From: Olsenella sp. An290 | GTDB lineage: Bacteria; Actinomycetota; Coriobacteriia; Coriobacteriales; Atopobiaceae | Assembly (NCBI RefSeq): GCF_002159535.1 | Contig: NZ_NFIU01000014.1 | Coordinates: 1-50,103, forward strand | Direction of reading: 5' to 3' | DNA: 50,103 bases | Shown here: piece by piece, positions 16,746 to 24,252 of the stretch | How the letters are laid out: each line of letters opens with the position of its first letter | How positions within the stretch are numbered: position 1 is the stretch's first letter | Program-made: the position numbers and the translations under genes | Notes under the pieces: model-generated | The model's database searches: none | The model's input: only the letters and a program-made list of their open reading frames with translations | Told to the model about the DNA's origin: nothing

Positions 16746-19583
16746 ATGATGGCCACCGGTCAGACGCAGCCCGTCGCCGTGCAGAGGCTCACGGCGGACA
16801 GGGTCTTCTCGGCGCTGGGGACCTCTGCGGCGGGGCTCACGCAGGCAGAAGCCGAGGCCCGTCAGGCAAAGCAGGGCAAGAACCTCATCCAGACCGAGAG
16901 GAAGAAGTCCCCGGTCCTGGCGTTTCTCTCCAACTTCACCCACCTCATGGCGTGCCTGCTGTGGGCGGCCGGAATCATCGCCTTCGTGGCGGGGCTACCG
17001 GAGCTGGGCGTGGCGGTGTGGATGGTGAACCTCATCAACGGGTGCTTCAGCTTCTGGCAGGAGTACCGCGCCGGAAAGGCGACGGACGCCCTCAAGAAGA
17101 TGCTCCCCTCCTACGCCACCGTCATCCGCGACGGCCAGGAGCAGAAGATCTTGGCCGAGGACCTCGTGCCCGGCGACGTGATGGTGCTCGCGGAGGGCGA
17201 CAAGATCTCCGCCGACGCCCGCGTGGTGCGCGCGAGCGACCTGCAGGTCAACCAGTCAACGCTCACCGGCGAGTCCAACCCCGTGCGCAAGACGTCGGAC
17301 GCCGTGCTCGAGGAGGACCTCACGCAGGCGGAGACGCCCAACCTCGTGTTCGCGGGGACCTCGGTCTCGGAGGGCAACGGGCGCGTCGTGGTCACGCGCA
17401 TCGGCATGGACACGGAGTTCGGCAAGATCGCGCACCTCACGCAGAACATGGAGGAGGCCGAGAGCCCGCTGCAGCTGCAGCTCAACCGCACGACCAAGCA
17501 GATCACGGTCTTCGCGGCCTGCATGGGCGTGGGCTTCTTCGCCCTTGACCAGCTCTTCGTGGGAAGCGAGCTCGCGGCGGCCTTCATCTTCTCCCTCGGC
17601 ATGGTCGTGGCCTTCATCCCCGAGGGGCTCCTGCCCACGGTGACGCTCTCGCTTGCCATGGCCGTCCAGCGCATGAGCAAGAGAAACGCCCTCGTGAAGA
17701 AGCTCAACTCCGTGGAGACGCTCGGGTCGTGCTCGGTCATCTGCACGGACAAGACGGGCACGCTCACGCAGAACGAGATGACGGTGAACCACCTCTGGAC
17801 CGTGACGGCCGAGTACGAGGTCACGGGCGTGGGCTACGGGCCCGAGGGCGAGGTGCGCGTGGCGGGCCACCGCATACAGGCCGCCCATGACGACGACCTG
17901 CGCCTGCTCGTGGCCGGCGGGGCGCTCTGCTCCAACGCGCGCCTGCTCCCGCCCGAGGAGGAGGGCGGGCGCTACACCGTGCTCGGGGACCCCACCGAGG
18001 CCTGCCTGCTCGTGGCCGCCCAGAAGGCGGGCGTGGACCCCGCCGAGCAGGAGCGGGCGTGGCCGCGCGTGCGCGAGCTCCCCTTTGAGAGCCGCCGCAA
18101 GCGCATGACGACGGTGCACCAGCTGCCGGAGGAGCTCGACGGCGCGCGTCGCGTGGCCTTTGTCAAGGGCGCCCCCAACGAGATCTTGCGCCTCTCGACC
18201 CGCTGCCGCGCCTACGAGCAGACGGTCCCCATGACCGACGAGCTGCGCGAGAAGATCGCGGCGGCCAACGACTCCTACGCCGCCGACGGCCTGCGCGTCC
18301 TTGCCGTGGCCTACCGCCCGCTGCGCGCCGACGACGAGACGCTGCCGCGCTCCGTGAGCGCCTACGAGCCGGACAACGTCGAGCGCGACCTCGTCTTCGT
18401 GGGCCTTACGGTCATGCAGGACCCGCCGCGCCCCGAGGTCGCCGACGCCGTGGAGCAGTGCCGGCGCGCCGGCATCCGCGTCATCATGATCACCGGCGAC
18501 TACGGCCTCACCGCCGTCTCCATCGCGCGCAAGATCGGCATCGTGCGCGGCGAGCGCCCGCGGGTCCTCTCGGGCGTGGAGCTCGAGCGCATCAGCGACG
18601 ACGAGCTCAAGGAGGCCCTCTCCGGCGAGGTGGTCTTTGCCCGCATGGCGCCCGAGCAGAAGCTGCGCGTGGTCGAGAACCTCCAGCAGATGGGAGAGAT
18701 CGTGGCCGTCACGGGGGACGGCGTGAACGACTCCCCCGCCCTCAAGAAGGCCGACATCGGCGTGGCCATGGGCATCACGGGCACCGACGTGGCCAAGGAG
18801 GCCGCCGACATGGTCCTCACCGACGACAACTTCGCCTCGATCGTCCACGCCATCGAGGAGGGCCGCGCGGTCTACGCCAACATCCGCAAGTTCATGCTCT
18901 ACATCCTGAACTCCAACATGCCCGAGGCCGTGCCCTCGGCCGTCTACCTGCTCTCCGGGGGCGCCGTGCCGCTGCCGCTCACCACGATGCAGATCCTCAC
19001 CATCGACCTTGGCACGGACATGCTGCCGGCCCTGGGCCTGGGGTGCGAGGCGCCGGAGGCAGACGTCATGGACCGCCCGCCGCGCGACCCCAAAGAGCCC
19101 CTGCTCACGGGCAAGCTCATGCGCAAGGCCTTCCTCTGGTACGGGCTCATGGGCGGCGTGGTCTCCATGGCGGCCTACCTCTTCGCGCAGCTGGAGGCCG
19201 GGTGGGCCCCGGGGCTCGAGATGTTCGGCGTGGCCGCCGACCTCGACCCCGTCTACGTGCGCGCCACGACCATGTGCCTCGCGGCGATCGTGTTCGCCCA
19301 GATCGGCCAGGTCCTGAACTGCCGCACCGAGACCGCCTCGGTCTTCTCGCGGGGGCTCTTCTCCAACCGCCACATCAACGTCGGCATCGTCTTCGAGGTC
19401 TGCCTTATCGTGTTCATAACGCTCTTCCCGCCCTTCCAGGCGGTGTTCCACACGAGCCCGCTCGGGGTCTGGGACTACGCGTTCCTCTGCTGCCTGCCGC
19501 CGATCGTGCTCGCGGTCGAGGAGGCCCGGAAGGCCCTGTTCCGTCACGTCAAGCGGCGCCGCGCGGGCGCCGAGGGGAGGTAG
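16746..19583 (+). CDS. P-type ATPase of the Na+,K+-ATPase-like (P2C/P2A) group
   Basis: About 945 residues. Actuator loop TGES at 174-177, phosphorylation site D335 in DKTGTLTQN and hinge GDGVNDSPALKKADIG are intact. Ion-site segments look like the animal Na,K/H,K-ATPase group rather than SERCA: M4 FIPEGLLPTVT (E293), M5 YILNSNMPE (Y719, S723, E727) and M6 IDLGTDMLPALGLGCEAPEADVMDRPPR (D754, D758). In M8, Q852 aligns with the Na,K-pump Gln, but Q855 stands where that pump has the Asp of its third sodium site. Ten membrane helices are expected. ATG codons at 16746 and 16749 follow AGGAAGG. It is followed by two TrkA genes, with a 4-base gap to the first. Na+/K+ transport is the inferred function; Ca2+ or Mg2+ cannot be excluded. 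Confidence 0.85.
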   Translation: MMATGQTQPVAVQRLTADRVFSALGTSAAGLTQAEAEARQAKQGKNLIQTERKKSPVLAFLSNFTHLMACLLWAAGIIAFVAGLPELGVAVWMVNLINGCFSFWQEYRAGKATDALKKMLPSYATVIRDGQEQKILAEDLVPGDVMVLAEGDKISADARVVRASDLQVNQSTLTGESNPVRKTSDAVLEEDLTQAETPNLVFAGTSVSEGNGRVVVTRIGMDTEFGKIAHLTQNMEEAESPLQLQLNRTTKQITVFAACMGVGFFALDQLFVGSELAAAFIFSLGMVVAFIPEGLLPTVTLSLAMAVQRMSKRNALVKKLNSVETLGSCSVICTDKTGTLTQNEMTVNHLWTVTAEYEVTGVGYGPEGEVRVAGHRIQAAHDDDLRLLVAGGALCSNARLLPPEEEGGRYTVLGDPTEACLLVAAQKAGVDPAEQERAWPRVRELPFESRRKRMTTVHQLPEELDGARRVAFVKGAPNEILRLSTRCRAYEQTVPMTDELREKIAAANDSYAADGLRVLAVAYRPLRADDETLPRSVSAYEPDNVERDLVFVGLTVMQDPPRPEVADAVEQCRRAGIRVIMITGDYGLTAVSIARKIGIVRGERPRVLSGVELERISDDELKEALSGEVVFARMAPEQKLRVVENLQQMGEIVAVTGDGVNDSPALKKADIGVAMGITGTDVAKEAADMVLTDDNFASIVHAIEEGRAVYANIRKFMLYILNSNMPEAVPSAVYLLSGGAVPLPLTTMQILTIDLGTDMLPALGLGCEAPEADVMDRPPRDPKEPLLTGKLMRKAFLWYGLMGGVVSMAAYLFAQLEAGWAPGLEMFGVAADLDPVYVRATTMCLAAIVFAQIGQVLNCRTETASVFSRGLFSNRHINVGIVFEVCLIVFITLFPPFQAVFHTSPLGVWDYAFLCCLPPIVLAVEEARKALFRHVKRRRAGAEGR

Positions 19584-19587
19584 TGCC

Positions 19588-20241
19588 ATGAACGTCATCG
19601 TAGTGGGCGCGGGCCACATGGGACGCGGGCTCGCGGAGCGCCTGAGCCGCCAGGGGCACGACGTCACCGTCATAGACCGCGACGCCGGGGAGCTCGACGA
19701 GCTCGACGAGGGCTTTGCCGGCAGGCGCGTGGTCGGCGTGGGGTTTGACCGGGAGGTCCTCGCCGAGGCGGGGGTGGAGCGCGCGAGCGCCGTCATCGCC
19801 TGCACCTCCTCCGACGAGGCCAACATCGTCATCGCGCGCATCGCGCGCGGAACCTACCGCGTGCCGCGCGTGATCGCCCGGCTCTACGACATCAGCAAGG
19901 CAGAGACGTATCGACGCCTGGGCATCCAGACCATCTCCACCACCGACTGGGGCATCCGCCACGCCTGCGAGCTCATCACCTACCAGGAGATGGACACGGT
20001 GCTGGAGATCGGGTCGGGGGACGTCCAGCTCGTGCGCAGCGACGTCCCGGCCCTTCTCGAGGGGCGACCCGTGCGCGAGGTCACGGCCATCGGCGAGGTC
20101 GAGGTCGTGGCGGTCTCGCGCAACAACGAGACCTTCATCCCCACCCTGGGGACCGTCCTGGAGCACGGGGACGTCATCTACGCGGCCGTGGCGTCGAGCG
20201 CCTCGGCGAAGTTCCGCTACATGCTCGGCACGAGCGCGTAA
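19588..20241 (+). CDS. TrkA/KtrA-type K+ transport regulatory protein (first copy)
   Basis: About 217 residues: an N-terminal RCK/TrkA-N Rossmann domain with the nucleotide-binding turn GAGHMG (residues 7-12) and acidic D31 at the end of strand 2 (TVIDRD), then a TrkA-C domain from about residue 140. Such proteins bind NAD(H), ATP or ADP and gate K+ uptake systems. It begins 4 bases after the ATPase stop, with GAGGGGAGG overlapping the ATPase end, and is followed by a related gene. No TrkH/KtrB-type membrane subunit lies in the window, so the partner is either encoded elsewhere or is the adjacent pump. Confidence 0.9.
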   Translation: MNVIVVGAGHMGRGLAERLSRQGHDVTVIDRDAGELDELDEGFAGRRVVGVGFDREVLAEAGVERASAVIACTSSDEANIVIARIARGTYRVPRVIARLYDISKAETYRRLGIQTISTTDWGIRHACELITYQEMDTVLEIGSGDVQLVRSDVPALLEGRPVREVTAIGEVEVVAVSRNNETFIPTLGTVLEHGDVIYAAVASSASAKFRYMLGTSA

Positions 20242-20250
20242 GGAGGGGCC

Positions 20251-20910
20251 ATGGACATCATCATCGTTGGCGGCGGAAAGACCGGCATCCATCTCGCGGC
20301 GCTGCTCACCGAGGACGGCTACCGCATCCGCATCATCGAGTCCCGCAAGGGGCTCGTGCCCCACCTGCGCGACCGGTTCGGCGAGCGCGACGTCATCCTC
20401 GGCAACGGCGCCGACCCGCACACCCTCGAGCGCGCCGGCATCCTCCATGCCGACGTCGTGGTGGCGGCGACGGGCTCCGACGAGGTCAACCTCGTGGTCT
20501 CCACCCTCGCCAAGATGGAGTACAACGTGAGCCGCGTGGTGGCGCGCGTGAACGACCCGGCCAACGCTTGGATGTTCAACGAGTCCATGGGCGTCGACGT
20601 GGGCATCAACCAGGCGGACATCCTCGCGCGCTCCGTGCAGGAGGGGCTCGACCTGAAAGACGTCTTCACGATCTTGCGCCTTGGCAAGGACGGCCATGCC
20701 GTCGTGCGCGTGGAGGTGCGGCCCGGCTCGCACGTCGTGGGCGAGGCACTGCGCGACGTCAAGCTGCCCGGCCAGACCATCCTCGTGGCCATCGACCGCG
20801 GGGGCGACATCATCGTCCCCAAGGGGGGCACCCGCTTCGCCGCGGGCGACAAGATCATCGCCTTCACCAACGCCGAGGGACGCTCGCGCCTCCATCGCGC
20901 CTTCGCCTAG
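20251..20910 (+). CDS. TrkA/KtrA-type K+ transport regulatory protein (second copy)
   Basis: About 219 residues, with the same TrkA-N plus TrkA-C layout as the preceding gene. The nucleotide turn is GGGKTG (residues 7-12) and strand 2 ends in IIES. The two neighbours are clearly diverged from one another, so this is an old duplication and may form a heteromer, as with CeoB/CeoC-type pairs. AGGAGGGG precedes the ATG, 9 bases after the first copy's stop. It ends the pump operon unless the 36-residue peptide gene at 21024 is transcribed with it. Confidence 0.9.
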   Translation: MDIIIVGGGKTGIHLAALLTEDGYRIRIIESRKGLVPHLRDRFGERDVILGNGADPHTLERAGILHADVVVAATGSDEVNLVVSTLAKMEYNVSRVVARVNDPANAWMFNESMGVDVGINQADILARSVQEGLDLKDVFTILRLGKDGHAVVRVEVRPGSHVVGEALRDVKLPGQTILVAIDRGGDIIVPKGGTRFAAGDKIIAFTNAEGRSRLHRAFA

Positions 20911-21023
20911 GGGTGCGGCCCCCCTCGAACCTTGCGAAAGCATAAGGCACGCGCAACCTTGTGCGATGGCACCCCGTCGGCCGGCGCCGGACAATGGTCC
21001 CGACAAGCCGGAGAAAGGGGTCC

Positions 21024-21134
21024 ATGATGGTCCAGCAGCTCTACGTCCTTCTTGCCACGCTCGCCACCCTGCTCGTCCTGGGGCCCATCGCGCTCTGGCC
21101 CGTCATCCAGGAGCGCCTGGACGGAGCCAGGTAG
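21024..21134 (+). CDS. 36-residue single-helix membrane peptide
   Basis: A short ORF beginning MMVQQLYVLLATLATLL and ending VIQERLDGAR. Residues 6-26 are strongly hydrophobic and are followed by a charged tail, the look of a single-pass membrane micropeptide. A good ribosome site (GAGAAAGGGG) lies just before the ATG pair at 21024/21027. It is 113 bases after the second trkA gene on the same strand, then comes an inverted repeat. Small helices such as KdpF or the eukaryotic FXYD proteins accompany P-type ATPases. A similar role here is a guess from context; no sequence family is recognised. Confidence 0.55.
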   Translation: MMVQQLYVLLATLATLLVLGPIALWPVIQERLDGAR

Positions 21135-21146
21135 CGGGACCCAGGC

Positions 21147-21198
21147 CGCATAACCCGACAGTTTTGGCCAAATCTCGCCGAATGTGTCGGGTTATGCG
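21147..21198. repeat. Inverted repeat with 14-bp arms
   Basis: CGCATAACCCGACA (21147-21160) and TGTCGGGTTATGCG (21185-21198) are perfect reverse complements around a 24-base AT-richer centre. It lies between convergent genes and could act as a bidirectional terminator, although there is no T run. Confidence 0.75.
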
Positions 21199-21227
21199 AC
21201 CCTGGCGGCACGAAGCGGCACGACCCT

Positions 21228-21806
21228 CTAGACGAGCAGGTCCTCCAGCCGCAGCTTGGGCACGCAGTGGGTGCCGTCGGGCTCGCGCCAGTAGGCAAGG
21301 CCGTGCTCGGTGTCGGGCCCCTCGAGCAGCACGCGCTCGCCCCGGCCGCCCACGGCCAGCACGAGCGCCGGGACCAGGCCCTCCGGCAGCGCGAGCTCCT
21401 CGGCGAGGCCCGCGTCGAAGCTGCGTAGCATGCAGCAGCCGAGGCCCCGCGCGCAGGCGGAAAGCGCCATCGTCTGCGCCGCGATGCCCACGTCAATGAG
21501 GCGGATGGGGTTGTCCGCAAGGCCCTCCGGCACGCAGATCACCACGTAGCCGTGCGGGCGCTCGTCCTCGGAGGGGCCGTCCCAGTCCTTGTAGAGGGCG
21601 GCCCAGCGCAGGTGCGGGAAGACGGCGTCGCACGCGTCCCTCTCGCCCACCACGCGAAAGCGCAGCAGCTGCATGTTGTTGCCGCACGGCGCCAGGCGCG
21701 CCGCGTCGACGAGGTCCGCAAGCACCGCGGGCCCCACGCGCTCGTCGCTGAAGCGCCGGTAGGTTCGCGACGCCGCCACCAGGTCCTGGAACTCCCCGCC
21801 ACTCAT
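21228..21806 (-). CDS. Nitroreductase-family flavoprotein
   Basis: About 192 residues. The beginning, DLVAASRTYRRFSDERV, is the typical nitroreductase FMN-binding start (S-R-x-x-R-x-F), followed by LVDAARLAPCGNNMQLLRF and later DVGIAAQTMALSACARGLGCCML. Such proteins reduce nitro groups, quinones or flavins using NAD(P)H. The length is normal. It is on the minus strand, the last of three minus-strand genes (aminotransferase, HAD, nitroreductase). The physiological substrate is unknown. Confidence 0.85.
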   Translation of the reverse strand: MSGGEFQDLVAASRTYRRFSDERVGPAVLADLVDAARLAPCGNNMQLLRFRVVGERDACDAVFPHLRWAALYKDWDGPSEDERPHGYVVICVPEGLADNPIRLIDVGIAAQTMALSACARGLGCCMLRSFDAGLAEELALPEGLVPALVLAVGGRGERVLLEGPDTEHGLAYWREPDGTHCVPKLRLEDLLV

Positions 21807-21832
21807 GTGACGCTCCCTCCTATCTGTCCAAA

Positions 21833-21867
21833 ACGGCGCAAAAGGGGCCTGCCCCCTTTTGCGCCGT
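21833..21867. terminator. Bidirectional hairpin with A/T-flanked GC core
   Basis: ACGGCGCAAAAGGGGC (21833-21848) is complementary to the stretch 21851-21867, with one extra G paired out. It touches the HAD stop codon. The A4 and T4 tracts lie inside the stem. It probably ends the HAD message before the nitroreductase gene. Confidence 0.55.
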
Positions 21868-22688
21868 CAGAGAACTGGGCCGTCGATGAGGCCCAGGCGC
21901 ACGCAGGCGTTCCAGATGCCGTCCTCGTCCACGCCGTCGGTCACGTACGTCGCGGCCGCGCGGGCGTCGGCGCCGCCGTTCCCCATGGCCACCGACGTGC
22001 CCACCACGCCGAACATGTCCACGTCGTTGCCGCCGTCGCCAAAGGCCACGCACTCGCGCGGGTCGAGCCCGAGCTCGTCCATGACAATGCGCACGCCCGC
22101 GTCCTTGCCGCCCGCGTCCGGCATGCCGTCCACAAAGAGCTCGCTCCAGCGCGTGGTCTTGCAGTGGCGGGTCACGTCGAGCAGCAGGCGCTCCTCGCCC
22201 GGGGCGAGGAAGACGTTGAGCTGGTAGACGTCGTGCTCGAGCGCCCAGGAGACGTCCCCGAGCTCAAAGTGGTTGTGCGTGAGCTCCTCCATGGCACGCA
22301 CGCGCGCGTTGGAGGAGCTCAGGTACATGCGGTCGCGCTCCATGAAGAGGCACGCAAAGGTCCCGCGGCGCACCTCCCCCACCACGGCCGCCACGTCGTC
22401 CGCGTCAAGCGGGTTGGAGTGCAGCACGCGCCCTCCCACCTCGACGAGCTGGCCGTTGAAGGTGATCGCGCCGGCAAAGTCCGTGAGGTCGACCATGTCG
22501 AGCAGGTAGCTCGTGCGACCCGTTGCCAGGATCGGCATGATGCCGGCCTCCGCGAGCGCGCGGACGGCCGCGCGCGTCGAGGCGGGCACGACGTTGCGCG
22601 CGTGGCTGAGCATCGTGCCGTCCACGTCCAGAAACACGGCGCGCACCGGCGCCGGGGCGGCCCAGGGGGCCAGGTTCCTCTTGCCCAT
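21867..22688 (-). CDS. HAD-superfamily hydrolase, Cof type
   Basis: About 273 residues. Motif I is DVDGTML (D21, D23), motif II ATGRTS, and the C-terminal motif GDGGNDVDMFGVVGTSVAMGNG is diagnostic of Cof/YidA-like phosphatases with a C2B cap. These dephosphorylate sugar phosphates, FMN, pyridoxal phosphate or nucleotides. The start at 22688 has GGGAGGA upstream; the longer open frame before it overlaps the preceding gene and is not coding. It starts 28 bases after the aminotransferase stop, so the two are likely one transcript. Confidence 0.88.
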   Translation of the reverse strand: MGKRNLAPWAAPAPVRAVFLDVDGTMLSHARNVVPASTRAAVRALAEAGIMPILATGRTSYLLDMVDLTDFAGAITFNGQLVEVGGRVLHSNPLDADDVAAVVGEVRRGTFACLFMERDRMYLSSSNARVRAMEELTHNHFELGDVSWALEHDVYQLNVFLAPGEERLLLDVTRHCKTTRWSELFVDGMPDAGGKDAGVRIVMDELGLDPRECVAFGDGGNDVDMFGVVGTSVAMGNGGADARAAATYVTDGVDEDGIWNACVRLGLIDGPVL

Positions 22689-22716
22689 GCGCTCCTCCCT
22701 GCTCGGCGCGAGCACG

Positions 22717-23877
22717 CTACATGCCGGCGGCGGCGATGGCGGCCACGGCCTCGCGCAGGCCGTCGGGCGGCAGCACGAGCGCCATGCGGACGTAGCCCTC
22801 GCCCGAGGGGCCAAAGCTCGCGCCCGGCGTCACGATCACGCCCGCGCGCTCCATGAGCTCGAGCGAGAAGGATACCGAGTCGGTGCGCCCCTGCGGCAGG
22901 CGCGCCCAGACGAACATCGAGCCGTGCGCGTTGGGCCGCTCCCAGCCGATGGCCTCGAGGCCGTCGCAGAGGGCGTCGCGACGCTCCTGGTAGAGCGCAC
23001 GCTGGCGCTCGACGGAGTCGCGCGGCCCGGTGAGCGCGGCGATGGCGGCGTCCTGCTCGGGGTAGAACATGCCAAAGTCCACCTGGGAGCGGAGCTTGCG
23101 GGCGGCGGCCACCACGTCGGGCCGGCCCACGAGGAAGGACAGGCGCGCGCCCGTCACGTTGAAGGACTTGGAGAGCGAGAGAAACTCCACGCCCACCTCG
23201 GCGGCGCCGGGATAGGCCAGGAAGGAGCCGCCGGGCTCGCCGTCAAAGACGATGTCGGAGTAGGCGTTGTCGTGGATGACCACGAGGTCGTGCTCGCGCG
23301 CGAAGGCGATGGCCTCCTCGTAGACCTCCGGCGTGCCCACCGAGCCCACGGGGTTGGCGGGAAGCGAGAGGATGAGGTACTTGGCGGCGTCGGCGACCTC
23401 GGCGGGAATGTCGGCCAGGTGCGGCAGGAAGCCGTGCTCGGCCGTGAGCGGGTAGTAGGCCGGACGCGCGCCGGCGAGCAGCGTGGCGTTCTGGAAGACG
23501 GGGTAGCACGGGTCCGGGACCAGGCCGGTGTCGCCCGGGTCTGCCAGCGCGGCAACCACATGCCCCAGGCCCTCCTGCGTGCCCCGGCAGCTCATGACCA
23601 TGTCGCGCGTGATGCCCGAGACGCCGAAGCGGCTCTCGTAGTAGGAGGACACGGCGTCGAGCAGCTCATCCTTGTCGTGAAGCGAGTAGCGCCAGTTGGC
23701 CGGGTCGGCCGCGCTCGCGCGCAGGGCCTCTATCACGTGGGAGGGAGGCTCGAAGTCGGGGGTTCCCACCGAGAGGTCGAAAACCCTCCGCCCCGCGGCC
23801 TCCAGCTCGCGGCGGCGCGCGTTGAGCGACGCGAAGACCTCGCTGCCAAACAGGTCGAGTCGCCTGGAGAACTCCAT
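22717..23877 (-). CDS. Class I/II PLP-dependent aminotransferase
   Basis: About 386 residues. It is a fold-type I aminotransferase of the aspartate/alanine/LL-diaminopimelate group. Visible hallmarks are FDLSVGTPDFEPPSHV near the start, SLPANPVGSV, HDNAYSDIVFDG, the PLP lysine in SLSKSFNVTGARLSF, and RMALVLPP at the end with the carboxylate-binding Arg. Its closest look is to the DapL-like/alanine aminotransferase branch, but substrate assignment is not safe. ATG at 23877 is taken; a GTG two codons upstream (23883) is equally close to the AGAGGGG ribosome site. Confidence 0.82.
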   Translation of the reverse strand: MEFSRRLDLFGSEVFASLNARRRELEAAGRRVFDLSVGTPDFEPPSHVIEALRASAADPANWRYSLHDKDELLDAVSSYYESRFGVSGITRDMVMSCRGTQEGLGHVVAALADPGDTGLVPDPCYPVFQNATLLAGARPAYYPLTAEHGFLPHLADIPAEVADAAKYLILSLPANPVGSVGTPEVYEEAIAFAREHDLVVIHDNAYSDIVFDGEPGGSFLAYPGAAEVGVEFLSLSKSFNVTGARLSFLVGRPDVVAAARKLRSQVDFGMFYPEQDAAIAALTGPRDSVERQRALYQERRDALCDGLEAIGWERPNAHGSMFVWARLPQGRTDSVSFSLELMERAGVIVTPGASFGPSGEGYVRMALVLPPDGLREAVAAIAAAGM

Positions 23878-24127
23878 GGGCACCTTTCCCCTCTGTCCGT
23901 CGGCCGGACGCGACGCGACCCGTCATGTCCCACCAACGGACGACCATGCCATCCTCCCAAACACTGTAGCCCTTGGCGGCCCGCCGGTCGCCGGGCGTTT
24001 CAAAGCGTTCACAGGGAGCTCCACGGAAGGGTCAAAATCTCGTGTAGGGCAATTAGAAAAAAGGTTTTTTGGGCGCATTATGCCTACCTGCACGGATATG
24101 ACTTATCAACAGCCTTCAACTTCTTCT

Positions 24128-24175
24128 CATCAATATCTAGTGTAGTTGTCGACACCAGGACACTAGAACTTGTGT
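24128..24175 (+). promoter_or_regulatory. Paired NrdR boxes upstream of nrdD
   Basis: CATCAATATCTAGTGT (24128-24143) and ACACTAGAACTTGTGT (24160-24175) both fit the NrdR box (ACAC-WATATMTW-GTGT type) and are 32 bases apart, as in known ribonucleotide reductase promoters. They lie in an unusually AT-rich island (about 24030-24190) 78 bases before the nrdD start. The rest of 23878-24252 holds no gene; a run AAAAAAGGTTTTTT is at about 24057-24070. A confident -10/-35 pair could not be fixed. Confidence 0.8.
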
Positions 24176-24209
24176 CATAGTAGCTTCTAGCACGCAATCT
24201 ACGACTTTG

Positions 24210-24235
24210 GGCGCGTCCCCCAGGGCGCGCCTTTT
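24210..24235 (+). terminator. Terminator-like hairpin in the nrdD leader
   Basis: A 9-bp stem (24210-24218 with 24223-24231) with one G-U pair is followed by TTTT and then by the nrdD ribosome site AGAGGGG. It sits between the NrdR boxes and the start codon, so it could attenuate nrdD or shape its leader. Confidence 0.5.
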
Positions 24236-24252
24236 CAGCGAGAGGGGCCCGC

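Noticed and set aside
14342-20910. Canonical kdpFABC-kdpDE operon
   Set aside because: The pump is a single-polypeptide P2-type ATPase; there is no KdpA or KdpC, and the kinase lacks the N-terminal KdpD domain.
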